From Paraburkholderia acidisoli (GTDB lineage Bacteria > Pseudomonadota > Gammaproteobacteria > Burkholderiales > Burkholderiaceae), in contig NZ_CP046915.1 of the NCBI RefSeq assembly GCF_009789675.1, positions 1,054,001 through 1,118,000 on the forward strand: 64,000 nucleotides of DNA, read 5' to 3'. The notes under the pieces are model-generated. The model saw only the letters and a list, made by a program, of their open reading frames with translations. It was not told the origin of the DNA and ran no database searches. This document shows, piece after piece, positions 9,672-18,304 of this stretch (its first letter is position 1; every line of letters begins with the position of its first letter). The position numbers and the translations under genes were made by a program.

Positions 9672-10739
9672 ATGAAGACCTTCCACTGCGATCACTGCAA
9701 TCAACTTGTGTTCTTCGAGAACGCGCGCTGCGAGCGCTGCGACTCGCTGCTCGGCTATGAGCCGCTCGTCGGCGCGATGCACGCGTTCGAGGACGCCGGC
9801 AACGGCCAGTGGCGCAGTCTCGCCGCCGACGCGCAAGGCGCGCTTTACCGGCAATGTCATAACTACGCGGTCGAGAACGTCTGCAACGGCATGATTCCCG
9901 CCGATTCGCCCGACACGCTCTGCCGCGCCTGCCAGTTCACGCGCACGATTCCCAATCTCGAACGGCCCGAGAACCGGCTGTACTGGTACCGGCTCGAGAC
10001 GGCCAAGCGGCGCCTGCTTTACACGCTCGGCACACTCGATCTGCCGCTCGCCACTCGCGCCGAGGACCCCGAGAACGGCCTGCAATTCGAATTTCTCGAA
10101 GACACCCCCGACGGCCAGCGCGTGATGACGGGGCACGACCACGGCCTCATCACGATGAATATCGCCGAAGCCGACGACGCCCATCGCGAGCGCACCCGCG
10201 TCTCGCTGCACGAGCCGTATCGGACCTTGCTCGGGCATTTCCGCCACGAGATCGGCCATTACTATTTCGAGCGGCTGATCGTGGATACGCGCCGGCTCGA
10301 GCCGTTCCGCACGCTGTTCGGCGACGAACGCACCGACTACGCGGCCGCGCTCGCCACGCATTACGAGCACGGCGCCGCGCCCGACTGGGCTTCGCGCTAT
10401 GTGAGCGCGTATGCCTCCGTGCATCCGTGGGAGGATTGGGCCGAAACGTGGGCGCACTATCTGCACATGGTCGACACGCTCGACACGGCCACGGCCTGCG
10501 GCCTCTCGCTCGTGCCCGAGGCGCCCGACGAACCCGTGCTGCTCGACCAGACGCCGGTGGACGAGGCGAGCTTCGACAGCCTGATGGGGCGCTGGTTTCC
10601 GCTCACCTATGCGCTCAACAGCCTGAACCGCAGCCTCGGCATGCCCGACGGCTATCCGTTCGCGCTGGCGCCGCCCGTGGTCGACAAATTGCGGTTCGTG
10701 CATCGCGTGATCTCGGCGGTGGCTTCGCAGCGGTCGTAG
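9672..10739 (+). CDS. Zinc-ribbon putative zinc-binding metallopeptidase
   Basis: 355-aa protein of the zinc-ribbon/putative metallopeptidase family (PF10005-like). An N-terminal four-cysteine ribbon (Cys6, 9, 20, 23) is followed by a second cysteine set (62, 71, 84, 87) and a gluzincin-like HEIGH motif (His192-Glu193, His196). EDWAETWAHYLHM downstream may supply the third ligand. It has no signal peptide, so it should be cytoplasmic. It lies between the two ATP-grasp/alpha-E modules on the opposite strand and diverges from the DUF2126 gene. A role as the peptidase partner of the amidoligase products is inference from position. Confidence 0.85.
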   Translation: MKTFHCDHCNQLVFFENARCERCDSLLGYEPLVGAMHAFEDAGNGQWRSLAADAQGALYRQCHNYAVENVCNGMIPADSPDTLCRACQFTRTIPNLERPENRLYWYRLETAKRRLLYTLGTLDLPLATRAEDPENGLQFEFLEDTPDGQRVMTGHDHGLITMNIAEADDAHRERTRVSLHEPYRTLLGHFRHEIGHYYFERLIVDTRRLEPFRTLFGDERTDYAAALATHYEHGAAPDWASRYVSAYASVHPWEDWAETWAHYLHMVDTLDTATACGLSLVPEAPDEPVLLDQTPVDEASFDSLMGRWFPLTYALNSLNRSLGMPDGYPFALAPPVVDKLRFVHRVISAVASQRS

Positions 10740-10762
10740 CGCGGGCGGGCGAGCGCGGCGGC

Positions 10763-11731
10763 TCAGGCCGCCGCGGCCGCGGTTTCGGCGATGGCGGGCC
10801 GCACGAGGTCGCGGCCCACGCGGCGCGCGAGGTCGTTGATGCGCGCGATCAGCGCGATCAGCCAGCCGCGCAGCGCGGCCGGACTCGCACCGGCGAGCGG
10901 CGCCTCGCGAATGTCCTCGCACAGTTGCAGCGCGAGCCGTTCGATCTGCGCGGAATGGCCGCTTTTGCCGTGGATGCCATGGCTGCTCAGCCGCCCGACG
11001 ATGGCGCGCACTTGCGCGAGACTCGCCGCGAGCGAGCCGGGCCATTCGGTGCGCTGGATCAGCAGCACGGCGGCGCGCGCGGGATCGAGCGCGTCGCGGT
11101 GCAACTGGCGCCAGGCGTCGGCGGCGGAACTCGCGTGCAGCAGCGCGTTCAGCCGGTGCCAGTCGAATGCGGCCGTGCGCGCGTCGAGCACTTCGGCGTG
11201 CGCTTCGAGCAGCCGCGCCATGTGGTCGGCGCGCTCGATCGCGGCGCCGAGCCGCAGAAAGTCGAGCGCTTCGTCCTGCACGGGCGCGGCCAGTTGCACG
11301 CCGCGCGCGAGATGCGAGCGCGCCTTGACCCATTCGAGAAACGCCTGCGTGTCGTGCTCGAACGCGCGTTCGGCAATCAGGCGCTGCAAGTCGAGCCAGG
11401 TGGCGTTGAAGGTTTCCCACAGTTCCGCCGGGGCCCAGCCGCGCACCGCGCGCGCGTTCTCGCGGGCAAAGCGCAAGGTGCTCACGAGGGAAGAGGGATT
11501 GGCGGCGTCGGCGCTCATGAACGCGATGACCTCGCTGCCCACGAGGTCGTGATGCGTGAGCCGCCAGGCCTCGCCGAGTCCCGCCATCGACAGGACGGCG
11601 AGCCAGCATTTGCTTGCCGCGGGTTGCGTCAGCGAAAGTTGCCAGCTCGCTTCGAGCAGGCGCGCGAGATGTTCGGCGCGCGCGGTGTGACGGGTCATCC
11701 AGAACAGGTGTTCGGCGGTGCGGCTCAGCAT
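10763..11731 (-). CDS. Alpha-E domain-containing protein
   Basis: 322-aa all-helical protein of the alpha-E family (COG2307), opening with the family signature SRTAEHLFWMTRHTARAEH. It is the stand-alone counterpart of the alpha-E half fused in the gene at 3206. It follows the ATP-grasp gene by 52 bp and is surely cotranscribed. Alpha-E proteins are known only by association with COG2308 ATP-grasp enzymes and transglutaminases; a scaffold or substrate-binding role is the usual proposal. The C-terminus is alanine-rich. Confidence 0.9.
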   Translation of the reverse strand: MLSRTAEHLFWMTRHTARAEHLARLLEASWQLSLTQPAASKCWLAVLSMAGLGEAWRLTHHDLVGSEVIAFMSADAANPSSLVSTLRFARENARAVRGWAPAELWETFNATWLDLQRLIAERAFEHDTQAFLEWVKARSHLARGVQLAAPVQDEALDFLRLGAAIERADHMARLLEAHAEVLDARTAAFDWHRLNALLHASSAADAWRQLHRDALDPARAAVLLIQRTEWPGSLAASLAQVRAIVGRLSSHGIHGKSGHSAQIERLALQLCEDIREAPLAGASPAALRGWLIALIARINDLARRVGRDLVRPAIAETAAAAA

Positions 11732-11783
11732 GAAGCCTCCATGGTTACGCGTTGATTCGGCATCCTGATGAATGGCATGGAGG

Positions 11784-13256
11784 TCAGCGTTCGAGCACCC
11801 ATGTGTCCTTGGTGCCGCCGCCTTGCGACGAATTCACGACGAGCGAGCCTTCGCGCAGCGCCACGCGCGTGAGGCCGCCGGGCACCATGCGCACGTCCTT
11901 GCCCGAGAGCACGAACGGCCGCAGGTCGATATGGCGCGGCGCGATGCCGGCCTCGACCCACGTGGGGCAGGTGGACAGCGAGAGCGTGGGTTGCGCGATA
12001 TAGCGCTCGGGATGCGCGACGAGCGCCGCGCGAAACGACTCGATCTCGGCGCGCGTGGCCGCCGGGCCGATCAGCATGCCGTAGCCGCCCGCGCCGTGCG
12101 TTTCCTTCACGACGAGTTCGCTCAGGTGGTCGAGCGTGTATTGCAGATCGTCGGGCTTGCGGCAGATCCACGTGGGCACGTTGTTGAGGATCGGTTCCTC
12201 GCCCAGATAGAAACGCACCATGTCGGGCACGTAGGGGTAGATCGATTTATCGTCGGCGACACCGGTGCCCACGGCGTTGCACAGCGTGACGTTGCCCTTG
12301 CGATACACGCTCATCAGGCCCGCGACGCCGAGCGTCGAGTCCTTGCGGAACACCTGCGGGTCGAGGAAGTCGTCGTCCACGCGCCGATACACCACGTCCA
12401 CGCGCTGCGGCCCCTGGGTCGTGCGCATGTAGAGATGGTCGTTGTCGACGAACAGATCCTGGCCTTCGACCAGTTCGATGCCCATTTGCTGCGCGAGGAA
12501 CGCGTGCTCGAAATACGCCGAGTTGTACATGCCCGGCGTGAGCACGACCACGGTGGGATTGTCGCTGCCCGCGGGCGCGGCGGCGCGCAGCGTGTCGAGC
12601 AGCAGGTCCGGATAGTGCGCGACCGGCGCGATGCGGTTGCGCACGAACAGGTCGGGAAAGAGCCGCATCATCATCTTGCGGTTTTCGAGCATGTACGAGA
12701 CGCCCGACGGCACGCGCAAGTTGTCTTCGAGCACGTAGAACTCGCCTTCGCCCGCGCGCACGATGTCGATGCCGGCGATATGCGCGTAGATCTCGCGCGC
12801 CACGTTCACCCCTTGCATTTCCGGGCGATATTGCGCGTTGCGCAGGATCTGCTCGGCGGGCACGATGCCGCGCTTGACGATGGCCTGCTCGTGATAGATG
12901 TCGTGGATGAAGCGGTTGAGGGCGTTCACGCGCTGGCGCAGGCCGCGTTCGAGCTGGTTCCATTCCTGGCGCTGGAAAATGCGCGGGATCACGTCGAAGG
13001 GAATGGTGCGCTCGGTGCCCGCGCCGGTCACGTCCTTCTCGCCATACACGGCGAACGTGATGCCCACGCGCCGGAAGATCGCGTCGGCCTCCGCGCGCTT
13101 GGTCGACATCTGTTGCTCGCTCTGGCTGCGCAGCCACGCGAAGAAGTCGCGGTAATGGGCACGCGGCTCGCCCGCCCGCGCGAACGTCGCGGCGGCCATG
13201 CCGCGAACGTCGAATTCCCCGTGCTCGAACATCTCGTTGAAGAATGTTTGCTTCAT
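11784..13256 (-). CDS. Circularly permuted type 2 ATP-grasp protein (predicted amidoligase)
   Basis: 490-aa COG2308 protein with the nucleotide and metal motifs intact: metal-binding Glu177-Asp178-Asn179 in VLEDNLRVPSG, the ATP loop VVKETHGAGGYG starting near residue 382, and the late metal site NSSQGGG. Family members are predicted to form amide bonds between a carboxylate and an amino group using ATP. ATG at 13256 has GGAAG upstream. It is the first gene of a two-gene operon with the alpha-E protein. Unlike the fused paralogue at 3206 it should be catalytically competent. Confidence 0.9.
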   Translation of the reverse strand: MKQTFFNEMFEHGEFDVRGMAAATFARAGEPRAHYRDFFAWLRSQSEQQMSTKRAEADAIFRRVGITFAVYGEKDVTGAGTERTIPFDVIPRIFQRQEWNQLERGLRQRVNALNRFIHDIYHEQAIVKRGIVPAEQILRNAQYRPEMQGVNVAREIYAHIAGIDIVRAGEGEFYVLEDNLRVPSGVSYMLENRKMMMRLFPDLFVRNRIAPVAHYPDLLLDTLRAAAPAGSDNPTVVVLTPGMYNSAYFEHAFLAQQMGIELVEGQDLFVDNDHLYMRTTQGPQRVDVVYRRVDDDFLDPQVFRKDSTLGVAGLMSVYRKGNVTLCNAVGTGVADDKSIYPYVPDMVRFYLGEEPILNNVPTWICRKPDDLQYTLDHLSELVVKETHGAGGYGMLIGPAATRAEIESFRAALVAHPERYIAQPTLSLSTCPTWVEAGIAPRHIDLRPFVLSGKDVRMVPGGLTRVALREGSLVVNSSQGGGTKDTWVLER

Positions 13257-13647
13257 GTCCGTTCTTCCGTCCGCTGCATTTTTTAGCTGGGTTGTCCCCG
13301 ACCATGTCCCGACTGCGTGAGTCGGCCGGTGCTTGCGTCTGACGAATACGGCGCGCGTTGCGGTTCCGGCGCGCCTTATCAGCGGATTCGCCTGATCGAA
13401 AGCGCGTGGGCGCATGCCGGTGATCGGGCTCGCGGGACTTATGCAACTTCCATGCCGATACAGAAAAGTGCCGCGCGCCGCGCGTTCGCGGTGCATCCCA
13501 CCCAAACCGCATGGCGACGACGAGGCGCCGCCGCGTGCCATGCCCGGAGATGGTGCGCGTGGGGCATGGCGCGCCTTGGCGTAAACTACGCCGGTCGATC
13601 GTCGGTCGATCGCCGGTCGAATCACGAAACACGCAAAGGAACGAAGC
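13257..13647. other. Intergenic region between the ATP-grasp and AraC genes
   Basis: A 391-bp divergent promoter region with no supportable gene. It must hold the promoter of the ATP-grasp/alpha-E operon and that of the AraC gene. The only structure I see is an 11-bp tandem repeat just before the AraC start. Confidence 0.6.
13593..13620. repeat. 11-bp tandem repeat upstream of araC-type gene
   Basis: Two and a half copies of an 11-bp unit (GGTCGATCGTC, GGTCGATCGCC, GGTCGA) end 27 bp before the ATG at 13648. A one-turn period of that length places each copy on the same DNA face, as in direct-repeat operators, but it could also be plain slippage. Confidence 0.5.
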
Positions 13648-14514
13648 ATGGCGCCCGTCCACCCGCACGAGAGCACCGCCGACCACTGGCTGCGCGCGTG
13701 CCGCGACCCGGAGACGGGCATCGAGGGCGTGCGCGCGCATTTTAGCGGCCACGCCTACGATCCGCACGATCACGACGACATGCTGATCGGCTATACGGAG
13801 CAAGGCGTGCAGCGTTTCCAGTGCCATCGCTCGGTGCACACGAGCGTGCCGGGCCGCGCGATCCTGATCGAGCCGAATGCGCTGCACGACGGCCACGCGC
13901 CCGAGGCGGGCGGCTTCACCTACGCCATGCTGTATCTGCCGCAGGCGTGGGTCGAGCGCGCGGCGCGGCGGCTCGACCTGCCGGGCCTTGGCGGCGTGGA
14001 GGCGGTGTTCGACCGCACGCTCGTCGACGACGCGCGACTCGTCGCGGCCATACGCGCGGCGTTTCTTGCGATCCACGGCGGCGAAGGGCGGCTCGCGCGC
14101 GATCAGTCGCTCGACCGGCTGCTCGCGTATCTGGGCACGCAGTTGCGGCCGGCGCCGCTCGAACGCGACGCCGTTTCCCCTGCCGTGGCGCCCGAACTGG
14201 CGCGCGTGCGCGATTATCTGCATACGCAAATGGACACCGACGTCGGGCTCGACGACCTCGTGGCCGTGGCCGGCGTGGACCGCTTCAAGCTGACGCGGCG
14301 CTTCCAGCATGCGTTCGGCACGTCGCCGCACGCGTATCTCGTGCGCCTGCGGCTGCGCGCGGCGCGCCGTCTGCTGGCGGCCGGGCGCACGCCCGCGCAG
14401 GTCGCCGCCGAAACCGGTTTCGCCGATCAGAGCCATCTGGGCCGCTGGTTCCGCCGCGCGTATCGCATGACACCGGCCGCGTACCGGCGGCTGTGCACAA
14501 ACGTTCCAGACTGA
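13648..14514 (+). CDS. AraC family transcriptional regulator
   Basis: 288 aa with an AraC-type cupin sensing domain at the N-terminus (YDPHDHDDM and a later EPNALHDGHAPEAGG metal-binding-like pattern) and a double helix-turn-helix at about residues 190-285, ending in TGFADQSHLGRWFRRAYRMTP-like family sequence. AAGGA precedes the ATG at good spacing. The DUF2000 gene 67 bp downstream on the same strand is its most likely target or cotranscribed partner (inference). Confidence 0.92.
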   Translation: MAPVHPHESTADHWLRACRDPETGIEGVRAHFSGHAYDPHDHDDMLIGYTEQGVQRFQCHRSVHTSVPGRAILIEPNALHDGHAPEAGGFTYAMLYLPQAWVERAARRLDLPGLGGVEAVFDRTLVDDARLVAAIRAAFLAIHGGEGRLARDQSLDRLLAYLGTQLRPAPLERDAVSPAVAPELARVRDYLHTQMDTDVGLDDLVAVAGVDRFKLTRRFQHAFGTSPHAYLVRLRLRAARRLLAAGRTPAQVAAETGFADQSHLGRWFRRAYRMTPAAYRRLCTNVPD

Positions 14515-14581
14515 ACGCGCGCCTTCGCGCACCATGAGCGGCTCGTTCAACGCCGTTTGTCCGTTTCAGGCCGGAGCCCTC

Positions 14582-14989
14582 ATGTTCGATACCAAGGTCG
14601 CGCTGATCGTGCGCGACGACCTCGCCGTCTGGCAAAAACTCAACGTCGTGGCGTTTCTCGCGACCGGCATCGCGGCCGCGCAGCCCGACGCGCTCGGTGA
14701 GCCCTACGAAGACGCCGCGGGCCGCCAGTACGGCCGCATGCTCGGCCAGCCGATGATGGTGTTCGCCGCCGACCTCGCAGGCTTGCAGGGCGCGCACCGG
14801 CAAGCGGTCTCGCGCGAACTGACGATCGTGCCGTACGTGCACGCGATGTTTTCCACGGGCCACGACGCCGCGAACCGCGAGGTGTTTCGCGCGGGCGACG
14901 CCGAGCATCCCGACTTCGTCGGCATCGCGCTGATCGGGCCGAAGAAGGCCGTCGACAAAGCCATCAAGGGCCTCAAACTGCACGCCTGA
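14582..14989 (+). CDS. DUF2000 family protein
   Basis: 135-aa protein of the DUF2000 family. The start at 14582 (MFDTKVALIVRDDLAVWQ) matches the usual family N-terminus and has GGAG five bases upstream; the in-frame ATG at 14534 would add 16 residues without family character. DUF2000 proteins adopt a peptidyl-tRNA-hydrolase-2-like fold, but their function is unknown. It follows an AraC regulator on the same strand and converges with the MocR gene. Confidence 0.85.
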   Translation: MFDTKVALIVRDDLAVWQKLNVVAFLATGIAAAQPDALGEPYEDAAGRQYGRMLGQPMMVFAADLAGLQGAHRQAVSRELTIVPYVHAMFSTGHDAANREVFRAGDAEHPDFVGIALIGPKKAVDKAIKGLKLHA

Positions 14990-15001
14990 GCGCGCGGCGG
15001 C

Positions 15002-16393
15002 TCACAACATCGGCGAATGCAGATGGTCAGGATGGTCGATCATGTCGGCCACGAGATGCAGCGACTCTTCCATCGCGAGCGCGTCGCCGGGACCGCCCAG
15101 GCAAATGCGCACGGCGTTGGGCGGATTGCCGTCGGTGCTGAACGCCGCGCCCGAGACCACGCCGATCTGCTTCGTGCGCAAGTGCGAGGCGAGTTCGGAC
15201 GCGCTCCAGCCCGTGGCGGCGGGCACCGTGAGCCACAGATGAAAGCAGTCCTTCGAGGTTTCGAATGCGCGCGAGGCGAAGACCTGCGCGGCAATGTGCT
15301 GGCGCACCGCGCACTCGCTCCGGATGGCGGCGAGCATCTGTTGCGCGATGCCGTTCTCGATCCAGCGCGCCGCGAGATGCGACATGTACGGGCTCGCCAT
15401 CACGGTGGTCGCGCGTAGCGCACCCGAGAGCCGCTGCGCGTGACGCGCGCTCGGCGCGACCACGTACGCCACGCGCAGCCCCGCGCCGAAACACTTCGAC
15501 ATGCCCGTGACGTAATAAGTGAGTTCGGGCGCGAGCGTGGCGAGCGCGACGGGAGTCTTTTCGCACAGCATGCCGTAGGCGTCGTCCTCGATGATGGGCA
15601 CGTCGTAGCGCAACGCGATGTCGGCGATATGCTCGCGGCGATTCTGCGAGAGCGTGCGCGTGGTCGGGTTCTGGAGCGTGGGATTGCAATAGAGCACGCC
15701 GGGCTTGCGCGTCTTGCAGAGCGCTTCGAACGCCGTGGCGTCGAGCCCTTCGTCGTCGCGCGGCAGCGGCGCGAGCGTCATGCCGAGTTGATTCGCAATC
15801 ACCTTCAGGCCCGGATACGCGAGGCAATCCACGCAGATCGTCTCGCCCGGTTTCACGAGCCGCAGCAGCAGCGCGACGAGCGCGTTGTGAATGCCGGGGC
15901 ACACCAGCACGGCGTCGGCGCGATGGTCGGGCACGGTGTGGCGCAGCCACTGGCTCGCCACGCTGCGCTCGAACTGCGTGCCGCCGAAGTCCTGATACCG
16001 CAGCAGCGACCACGCGTCGGCCGCACCGATGATCTGCGCCGACGACTCCGCGAGCAGCGCCGTCATTTCCGGCGGCTCGGGCGGCATGTTCATCGTCATT
16101 TCGAGCGCTGTGCCCGCGCGCAACGGCACGGCCGGCGGCCGCCCACGCACATAGGAGCCGCTGCCCGCGCGCGAATCGATCAGGCCGCGTTTGCGTGCCT
16201 CGGCATAACCGCGCGCGAGCGTGGTGTAGTTGATCTTCAAGGCGTCCGAAAGATCGCGTAGCGCGGGCAGGCGATCGCGCGGGCGCAAGCGGCCGCTCGC
16301 GACATCTTCTTCGATGAGATCGGGAATGGTCTGGTAGACGGGCTTTTCGCTTTCGGCGAGCCGCTTGAGCCAGTGGGCGGTGACGTTCGACAT
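15002..16393 (-). CDS. MocR-type (GntR/aminotransferase) transcriptional regulator
   Basis: 463 aa: a winged GntR helix-turn-helix at about residues 18-85 (IEEDVASGRLRPRDRLPALR) joined to a class I aminotransferase-like domain. The PLP-binding lysine is Lys300 in GMSKCFGAGLRV; NPTLQNPTTR and the aspartate pair IIEDDAYG are also present. MocR proteins use PLP adducts to sense amino compounds and do not transaminate. ATG at 16393 fits the usual domain start, though 16441 is possible; neither has a clear ribosome site. It diverges from nitB with a 384-bp gap holding direct repeats, so it probably regulates the Nit1C operon (inference). Confidence 0.9.
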   Translation of the reverse strand: MSNVTAHWLKRLAESEKPVYQTIPDLIEEDVASGRLRPRDRLPALRDLSDALKINYTTLARGYAEARKRGLIDSRAGSGSYVRGRPPAVPLRAGTALEMTMNMPPEPPEMTALLAESSAQIIGAADAWSLLRYQDFGGTQFERSVASQWLRHTVPDHRADAVLVCPGIHNALVALLLRLVKPGETICVDCLAYPGLKVIANQLGMTLAPLPRDDEGLDATAFEALCKTRKPGVLYCNPTLQNPTTRTLSQNRREHIADIALRYDVPIIEDDAYGMLCEKTPVALATLAPELTYYVTGMSKCFGAGLRVAYVVAPSARHAQRLSGALRATTVMASPYMSHLAARWIENGIAQQMLAAIRSECAVRQHIAAQVFASRAFETSKDCFHLWLTVPAATGWSASELASHLRTKQIGVVSGAAFSTDGNPPNAVRICLGGPGDALAMEESLHLVADMIDHPDHLHSPML

Positions 16394-16472
16394 GGGATTG
16401 ACGCGTGACGTATGAGTCGCTCGGGGTATCGGCGAATTCATTCTAGTCACACATCGCGCGAAAAAATAAATC

Positions 16473-16493
16473 AATTGATTGCACGCGATTGCA
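16473..16493. promoter_or_regulatory. Direct-repeat site, MocR-gene proximal
   Basis: GATTGCA occurs at 16477-16483 and again at 16487-16493, 10 bp apart. The first copy is part of AATTGATTGCA (16473-16483), which recurs exactly at 16664-16674. MocR regulators commonly bind direct repeats, so this is a candidate autoregulatory site. Confidence 0.45.
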
Positions 16494-16653
16494 TCGAATG
16501 ATCCGAATTGATGCATGCGCGCACCGAAGCGAGAAGCGTATTCCCCATGGCGGGGCGGGCGGCGAATTCGTCTGCGTAGAAGCGGGTTCGCGCGCTTCGG
16601 CGACGGCGCGTGTCACGAAAATTTTTTCGCCTGGATCATTCCCGTCATGCGGC

Positions 16654-16674
16654 ATTGATTGGAAATTGATTGCA
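16654..16674. promoter_or_regulatory. Direct-repeat site upstream of nitB promoter
   Basis: ATTGATT at 16654-16660 and 16665-16671 lie 11 bp apart; the second extends to the 11-mer AATTGATTGCA shared with 16473-16483. It ends 18 bp before the sigma-54 box, a place suited to a repressor or co-regulator such as the divergent MocR protein (inference). Confidence 0.45.
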
Positions 16675-16691
16675 TGACGTGTGCCGCTTGA

Positions 16692-16707
16692 TGGCATGGC
16701 CGTTGCA
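16692..16707 (+). promoter_or_regulatory. Sigma-54 promoter of the nitB operon
   Basis: TGGCATG-GCCG-TTGCA matches the RpoN consensus TGGCACG-N4-TTGCW with one mismatch and has exact GG-N10-GC spacing. Transcription should start near 16718, about 60 bp before the nitB ATG. Sigma-54 control agrees with the nitrogen-starvation regulation known for Nit1C clusters. An activator of the NtrC/NitA class is required, but none is encoded in this window. Confidence 0.8.
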
Positions 16708-16777
16708 AAAAGAAGGGCGCCGGCAGTGAGTTTTGCTGGCCACCCAATCAGCCCTCAATTTCGAACGGAGTCACGCA

Positions 16778-17260
16778 ATGCCCGCCATCACTACACCCGC
16801 CCACAAGACCGGCGACTTCCTCGTCGACTATGAAGAGAAGGTGTTCGAGGACGTCAAGGCGGAACCCGGCGAGAAAGCGCTCGTCACGTTCCATACCGTT
16901 GCCTTCGAAGGGTCGATCGGTTTCGTCAACATGCTGCAGGCCACGCGCCTGCAACGCAAGGGCTTCGAAACGTCCATCCTGCTCTACGGTCCGGGCGTGA
17001 TGCTGGGCGTGCAACGCGGCTTTCCGACGCTCGGCGCGGAAGCGTTTCCGGGCCATCTGAACTTCAACAATCAGCTGATGAAGTTCATGACCGAAGGCGG
17101 CAAGGTCTATGCGTGCCGCTTCGCGCTGCAAGCGCTCTACGGCCACGGCGAAGCCTCGCTGATCGAAGGCGTGCGCCCCATCAACCCGCTCGACGTGCTC
17201 GACCTGAAGCTGTTGCACCGCAAGTCGAACGCGCTCGTGATCGACACCTGGACCGTTTGA
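16778..17260 (+). CDS. nitB: MSMEG_0572-family nitrogen starvation response protein
   Basis: 160-aa protein of the MSMEG_0572/Sll0783 family, the first gene of Nit1C clusters. No catalytic motif is known; the sequence is a compact soluble alpha/beta protein with [16 protein letters not shown] and [15 protein letters not shown] conserved segments, reminiscent of the DsrE fold. GGAG lies eight bases before the ATG. It is followed after 18 bp by nitC. Its function is unknown; in cyanide-assimilating Pseudomonas the whole cluster is induced by cyanide or nitrogen limitation. Confidence 0.9.
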   Translation: MPAITTPAHKTGDFLVDYEEKVFEDVKAEPGEKALVTFHTVAFEGSIGFVNMLQATRLQRKGFETSILLYGPGVMLGVQRGFPTLGAEAFPGHLNFNNQLMKFMTEGGKVYACRFALQALYGHGEASLIEGVRPINPLDVLDLKLLHRKSNALVIDTWTV

Positions 17261-17278
17261 GCGCGCACGGGTATCGCC

Positions 17279-18304
17279 ATGTCGATCATAACTTCGAAGC
17301 GCATCGTGCGCGCGGCGGCCGTGCAGATCGCGCCGGATCTCGAATCGGGCGCGGGCACGCTCGCGCGGGTCTGCGACGCGATCGTGGACGCCGCGCGCGA
17401 GGGCGTGCAGCTCGCCGTGTTTCCCGAAACGTTCCTGCCGTACTACCCGTACTTCTCGTTCGTGCTGCCGCCGGTGCAGTCGGGCGCCGAACATCTGCGG
17501 CTTTACGAAGAAGCGGTGACGATACCCGGCCCGGTGACGGACAGCGTGGCCGCGCTCGCACGCGCGCACGGCATGGTGATCGTGCTCGGCGTGAACGAGC
17601 GCGATCACGGCAGCCTCTACAACACGCAACTGATCTTCGACGCGGACGGCCAGATCAAGGTCAAGCGCCGCAAGATCACGCCCACGTTTCACGAACGCAT
17701 GATCTGGGGGCAAGGCGACGCCGCCGGCCTCAAGGTCGCGCAAACGGCCGTGGGCCGCGTGGGCGCGCTCGCCTGCTGGGAGCACTACAACCCGCTCGCG
17801 CGCTACGCGCTCATGACGCAGCACGAAGAGATTCATTGCAGCCAGTTTCCCGGCTCGCTGGTGGGGCCGATTTTCGCCGAGCAGATCGAAGTGACGATAC
17901 GGCATCACGCGCTCGAGTCGGGCTGCTTCGTCGTGAACTCGACCGGCTGGCTGACCGATACGCAAATCGTCTCGATCACCGCCGACCCCAAATTGCAGAA
18001 GGCGCTGCGCGGCGGTTGCAACGCGGCGATCGTCTCGCCCGAAGGCCAGCATCTCGCGCCGCCGCTGCGCGAAGGCGAAGGCATGGTGATCGCCGATCTC
18101 GACATGGCGCTCATCACCAAGCGCAAACGCATGATGGATTCGGTCGGCCACTACGCGCGCCCCGAGCTGCTGAGTCTCGCGATCAACGACCGTCCCGCCA
18201 CGCCCGTGATGTCTTTCGACGATGCGCCCATCGTCCCTTCCTGGAGTGCTTACGATGAATGCCAGCGTCAAACTGCCGGAATCGAACCTGCAACTCTTGA
18301 CTGA
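17279..18304 (+). CDS. nitC: Nit1-type nitrilase
   Basis: 341-aa carbon-nitrogen hydrolase of nitrilase branch 1. The triad is visible: Glu50 in [13 protein letters not shown], Lys132 in [11 protein letters not shown] and Cys166 in LACWEHYNP. It should hydrolyse a nitrile to acid plus ammonia; in Nit1C clusters this enzyme is the one shown to be needed for growth on cyanide, by cleaving cyanohydrin- or cyanide-derived nitriles. The last 50 bases overlap nitD, giving a C-terminal tail (after about residue 325) that may be non-conserved. Confidence 0.93.
   Translation: MSIITSKRIVRAAAVQIAPDLESGAGTLARVCDAIVDAAREGVQLAVFPETFLPYYPYFSFVLPPVQSGAEHLRLYEEAVTIPGPVTDSVAALARAHGMVIVLGVNERDHGSLYNTQLIFDADGQIKVKRRKITPTFHERMIWGQGDAAGLKVAQTAVGRVGALACWEHYNPLARYALMTQHEEIHCSQFPGSLVGPIFAEQIEVTIRHHALESGCFVVNSTGWLTDTQIVSITADPKLQKALRGGCNAAIVSPEGQHLAPPLREGEGMVIADLDMALITKRKRMMDSVGHYARPELLSLAINDRPATPVMSFDDAPIVPSWSAYDECQRQTAGIEPATLD

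Larger units (their letters stand above)
16394..16777. other. Divergent regulatory region between MocR gene and nitB
   Basis: 384 bp without a gene, more AT-rich than its surroundings. It holds three GATTGCA/ATTGATT direct repeats (near 16473-16493 and 16654-16674) and a sigma-54 promoter at 16692-16707, described separately. Confidence 0.7.

Noticed and set aside
11772..13286. A 504-codon plus-strand frame
   Set aside because: Antisense shadow of the active ATP-grasp gene, with no ribosome site or recognisable domain.
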